A stretch of 18,098 nucleotides of DNA. Origin: CAYXXZ01 sp964469165. GTDB taxonomy: Bacteria > Pseudomonadota > Gammaproteobacteria > Pseudomonadales > Porticoccaceae. The notes beneath the pieces were generated by a model. The model saw only the letters and a list, made by a program, of their open reading frames with translations. It searched no databases and was not told the DNA's origin. Positions 15,687-18,098 of this stretch are shown piece by piece (position 1 is the first letter of the stretch; every line of letters starts with the position of its first letter). Both the position numbers and the translations under genes were made by a program. The stretch covers positions 1-18,098 of the forward strand of contig CAYXXZ010000061.1 in the NCBI GenBank assembly GCA_964469165.1, given 5' to 3'.

Positions 15687-16868
15687 ATGGGGAAAAAACT
15701 GTTCGCAGCCGTTGCGGCAGCTTGTCTGTCGGCGTTGGCTGCAGCGCAATCACCCGATTTCGATTCTTGTTTGTCGAGCCTGCAGAACAAGGCGCGCGCG
15801 CAGAATCTGTCCTCTCGGGCAGTGGCTACCATCCCGCTGATGAGACAACAGCAGCGGGTTCTCGAGCTCGATCGCAAGCAACCCGAATTTGCCCAGACGT
15901 TCGCCCAGTATCTCAGTGCACGGGTGACCCCGGAGCGTGTACGCCGCGGCCGCGAGCTGTATACCCGCCATCGCGCTTTTCTCGATCAACTAACCCAGCG
16001 TTACGGGGTTCCCGGTCAATACCTGGTGGCTTTCTGGGGGCTCGAAACCAATTACGGCGGGTATCTCGGCAACATGCCTACCCTGGATTCTCTCGCCACG
16101 CTGGCATGCGACCCGCGCCGCGGTGATTTCTTCGCCGCCGAATTTCTCACAGCCCTGAAAGTCATGGACCGGGAGTCCCTCGACCCTCGCCAGATGCGCG
16201 GTTCCTGGGCCGGCGCAATGGGCCACACTCAGTTCATGCCCTCCAATTATCTGCGCTTTGCGGTCGATGGCGATGGCGATGGCCGCATCGACCTGTGGGG
16301 CAGCGAGCAGGATGCGCTGGCATCCGGCGCCAATTTCCTCAGCCACCTGGGCTGGAAGGATGGTGTGCGCTGGGGGCGCGAGGTGCGCCTGCCGGGGGGC
16401 TTCGATTACTCCCTGACCGGTGACAGCGGTGCGCGCACGCTGGCGCAGTGGGGTGAGCTGGGCGTCCGCGGTGCGGACGGCTCGGCGCTGCCGGCGACCG
16501 GCATTACCGCGCGGCTGCTGGTGCCCGCCGGGCACCGTGGCCCGGCCTTTCTGGTCTACGGCAATTTCTCCGTGATCATGAAATGGAACCGCTCCGAATC
16601 CTATGCACTTTCCGTCGGTATTCTCGCCGATCGCATTGCCGGTGGCGGCGGCCTGCGGCAAACACCGCCCGCCAATCAGAAAGCGCTCAGCCGCAGCCAG
16701 GTGGAAGAGCTGCAGGTGGCGCTCAACCAGCGCGGCTACGATACCGGAGAGCCCGATGGTGTCTTCGGCCCTGCCACACGCGCGGCGCTTGGGGCCTATC
16801 AGCGGGATACGGGACGGATCAGCGATGGCTTTCCCGATCGTGAAGTTGTGGAATCGCTGCTGCATTAG
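15687..16868 (+). CDS. Lytic murein transglycosylase (GH103, MltB family) with peptidoglycan-binding domain
   Basis: Periplasmic enzyme of 393 residues that cleaves the MurNAc-GlcNAc bond of peptidoglycan to form 1,6-anhydro-MurNAc ends. A Sec signal peptide covers about 1-20 (LFAAVAAACLSALAAA), with no lipobox, so unlike E. coli MltB it is probably soluble. The catalytic domain spans about 24-320; the catalytic acid is Glu120 in AFWGLETNYGGYLG, with family motifs GSWAGAMGHTQFMPSNYLRF (172-191) and YGNFSVIMKWNRSESYALSV (291-310). DGDGDGRIDLW (194-204) matches the EF-hand-like calcium loop of Slt35/MltB. A C-terminal PG_binding_1 domain (about 334-393, LNQRGYDTGEPDGVFGPATR) anchors it to the wall. 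Only a G-run serves as possible Shine-Dalgarno before the ATG. All key residues are present. Confidence 0.95.
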   Translation: MGKKLFAAVAAACLSALAAAQSPDFDSCLSSLQNKARAQNLSSRAVATIPLMRQQQRVLELDRKQPEFAQTFAQYLSARVTPERVRRGRELYTRHRAFLDQLTQRYGVPGQYLVAFWGLETNYGGYLGNMPTLDSLATLACDPRRGDFFAAEFLTALKVMDRESLDPRQMRGSWAGAMGHTQFMPSNYLRFAVDGDGDGRIDLWGSEQDALASGANFLSHLGWKDGVRWGREVRLPGGFDYSLTGDSGARTLAQWGELGVRGADGSALPATGITARLLVPAGHRGPAFLVYGNFSVIMKWNRSESYALSVGILADRIAGGGGLRQTPPANQKALSRSQVEELQVALNQRGYDTGEPDGVFGPATRAALGAYQRDTGRISDGFPDREVVESLLH

Positions 16869-17040
16869 CGTTCAAACATCCGGGCAGCCGTAAGTGACAA
16901 GTGAGACTCCTCGGGTTTGCTCTGCAATTATCGGCAGCCTCCAAAGCCAGCTGCATGATCTTCACTGCCCGGGGAATTGAGAGACGTTTTTTTGGTCTAT
17001 GGGACGCCTGCTCATCGAATCAACAATGGAGCTGAAAAAC
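16869..17040 (+). other. Intergenic region before the M48 gene
   Basis: 172 bp without a gene. CCGGGCAG (16880-16887) and CTGCCCGG (16965-16972) are perfect inverted repeats 77 bases apart and could close a long leader or 3' structure. A run of seven T lies at 16987-16993, with TTGAGA at 16977-16982, but no properly spaced -10 is evident. GGAG at 17028-17031 is the ribosome binding site of the next gene. Confidence 0.45.
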
Positions 17041-17817
17041 ATGATGAATATCCGCCTCTTGTGCGCGCTGCTTTGTGGCCTGGTGTTGGTCATTGCCGGG
17101 TGTGAAACGTCGCCCACCGGCCGCTCGCAGATGATTCTGGTTTCCGATGAACAGATGGCGCAGATGGGCGCGCAGGCGTTCGATCAGCTCAAGCAGGAGA
17201 CGCCCACCACGCGCAACAGCAAGGTGTCTGGTTATGTGAACTGTGTCGCCAATGCCATCACGCCGATGGCGCCGGGGCGTTACAACTGGGAGGTTGGCGT
17301 CTTCGAGGACGACAGCGTCAACGCTTTTGCGCTCCCTGGGGGCAAGATCGGTGTCTACACCGGGCTGTTGCGCGCCGCCGAAAATCAGCACCAGTTGGCA
17401 GCCGTCATCGGGCACGAAATTGCGCACGTCACGGCGCGCCATTCGGCGGCCAGAGTATCCAACCAGCTGGCGACCCAGATGGGCGTGTCGGTGGTGGCGG
17501 CGGGCACGGGTGTCAATCCGCAGCTGATCGGCATGGGTGCGGATATCCTGCTCACCCTGCCTTATTCCCGCGCCGACGAATCGGAAGCGGACGTCGTCGG
17601 CCTTGAATATATGGCTCGCGCCGGCTTCGACCCGCGCGAAAGCGTTACCCTGTGGCGCAACATGGAGCGTGAAGCGGGCGCGCGCCCGGCACAATTTCTC
17701 TCCACACACCCGGCCCCGTCCACACGCATCCGCGACCTGGAACGGCGCATGCCTCAAGCCGTGGCGCTCTATGAAGAGGCGCGTGCCGCAGGGCGCACGC
17801 CCAATTGCCGGCCGTGA
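17041..17817 (+). CDS. M48-family metallopeptidase lipoprotein
   Basis: 258-residue zinc protease of the Oma1/LoiP-like M48 group, predicted to act in the periplasm on envelope proteins. The lipoprotein signal is MMNIRLLCALLCGLVLVIAGC with lipobox IAGC and Cys21; Glu at +2 (not Asp) favours outer-membrane sorting. The peptidase core shows VNAFALPGGKIGVYTGLL (93-110), zinc motif HEIAH at 125-129 and ESEAD at 180-184 with the third ligand, then STHPAPSTRIRDLE. E. coli LoiP is of similar size. The start at 17041 is chosen over upstream in-frame ATGs at 16999 and 17026 because GGAG sits nine bases upstream and the signal peptide begins there. Gene symbol left blank because several M48 lipoprotein paralogues exist. 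Confidence 0.93.
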   Translation: MMNIRLLCALLCGLVLVIAGCETSPTGRSQMILVSDEQMAQMGAQAFDQLKQETPTTRNSKVSGYVNCVANAITPMAPGRYNWEVGVFEDDSVNAFALPGGKIGVYTGLLRAAENQHQLAAVIGHEIAHVTARHSAARVSNQLATQMGVSVVAAGTGVNPQLIGMGADILLTLPYSRADESEADVVGLEYMARAGFDPRESVTLWRNMEREAGARPAQFLSTHPAPSTRIRDLERRMPQAVALYEEARAAGRTPNCRP

Positions 17818-17857
17818 TGGGTGGGTTTTACACAGTGCTCGGAAGTTTTGGCGGGGG

Positions 17858-17934
17858 AGCTATAAGCTGTAAGCTTTAAGTTAAACTCTGGAAGAGCTCA
17901 GCTCTTCCAGAACTCCTGCTTAAAGCTCAGGTTA
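17858..17934. repeat. 7-bp-period element with inverted outer arms
   Basis: Units in phase from 17858: AGCTATA, AGCTGTA, AGCTTTA, AGTTAAA. AGCTTTAAG (17872-17880) is mirrored by CTTAAAGCT (17919-17927), giving an outer 9-bp stem around the inner palindrome at 17887-17911. The build is like the element at 1901-1990 but with a different heptamer. Confidence 0.7.
17887..17911 (+). terminator. Perfect 12-bp-arm palindrome after the M48 gene
   Basis: TCTGGAAGAGCT and AGCTCTTCCAGA surround a single central base. It begins 69 bp beyond the M48 stop codon. Nested inside an outer 9-bp stem, it could terminate transcription or protect the 3' end, but no U tract follows. It may instead be part of the surrounding intergenic repeat element. 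Confidence 0.5.
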
Positions 17935-17982
17935 CCTCACACAGGGTTGTAGATAAATTTCTGGTTTACGATTAAGCGTTTG

Positions 17983-18098
17983 TTCACGTTGCACGTAAGA
18001 ACGGGGCGGCCCGCAGGTCGGTGGGGCTCTCTGTACCACGGCGCGAGACCAGTGTGATGCCATCGCCACAGGCACCTACGTGAAACGTGCAACTTGAA
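17983..18098. repeat. 116-bp element with 14-bp inverted ends, at the window edge
   Basis: TTCACGTTGCACGT (17983-17996) is the reverse complement of ACGTGCAACTTGAA (18085-18098) at 13 of 14 positions. Both ends have 7-bp periodicity: GTTCACG, TTGCACG at the left; TACGTGA, AACGTGC, AACTTGA at the right. The GC-rich interior has no gene. The right arm reaches the last base of the window, so the element may continue. Confidence 0.55.

Noticed and set aside
16999..17040. Earlier ATG starts (16999, 17026) for the M48 lipoprotein
   Set aside because: They place charged residues before the lipoprotein signal, and GGAG is positioned for the ATG at 17041.
17983..18098. Integron attC site
   Set aside because: The ends do not match RYYYAAC/GTTRRRY cores (GTTGCAC fails), and no integrase or cassette gene is present.

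Overview
The window is GC-rich, gene-dense DNA from a Gram-negative bacterium with an outer membrane, most likely a gammaproteobacterium. The grounds are TamA/TamB, an Mla-type lipid ABC transporter, a DUF2058 (YaiL-type) gene, a GH103 lytic transglycosylase and several lipoproteins with outer-membrane-type sorting residues. Genus is not decidable by eye; a marine Cellvibrionales-like lineage is only a guess. It is a draft assembly: a 100-N gap lies at 11864-11963. I see no tRNA, rRNA, CRISPR array, transposase or phage gene.

Layout. 1-1834 (minus): polyphosphate kinase gene ppk1, cut by the window edge. It is preceded by a good PhoB-type promoter embedded next to a 7-bp-period repeat. 1994-10820 (minus): six tightly packed genes read permease (STAS-MlaE) > ATPase (MlaF type) > MCE protein (MlaD type) > PqiC-like lipoprotein > tamA > tamB, with junctions of -4, +6, -4, +19 and -4 bp. 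10965-13156 (minus): an M13 (PepO-type) lipoprotein peptidase that is apparently intact once an assembly artefact is collapsed. 13297-14181 (plus): an atypical SDR oxidoreductase/epimerase. 14253-14795 (plus): a DUF2058 protein. 14809-15009 (minus): a tiny zinc-ribbon membrane protein. 15179-15523 (plus): an unrecognised 114-aa protein. 15687-16868 (plus): a lytic murein transglycosylase. 17041-17817 (plus): an M48 metallopeptidase lipoprotein. 17818-18098: no gene, but two further elements with 7-bp periodicity and inverted arms.

Functional reading. The six-gene operon is the main item. It puts a complete inner-membrane MCE lipid-transport ABC system in one transcription unit with TamA (outer-membrane BamA-family barrel) and TamB (AsmA-like periplasm-spanning protein). 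Both halves are linked by family knowledge to phospholipid traffic and outer-membrane assembly, so the operon suggests a coupled trans-envelope lipid route. The PepO, lytic transglycosylase and M48 lipoproteins add envelope maintenance. The ppk1 promoter suggests polyphosphate synthesis is under phosphate-starvation control.
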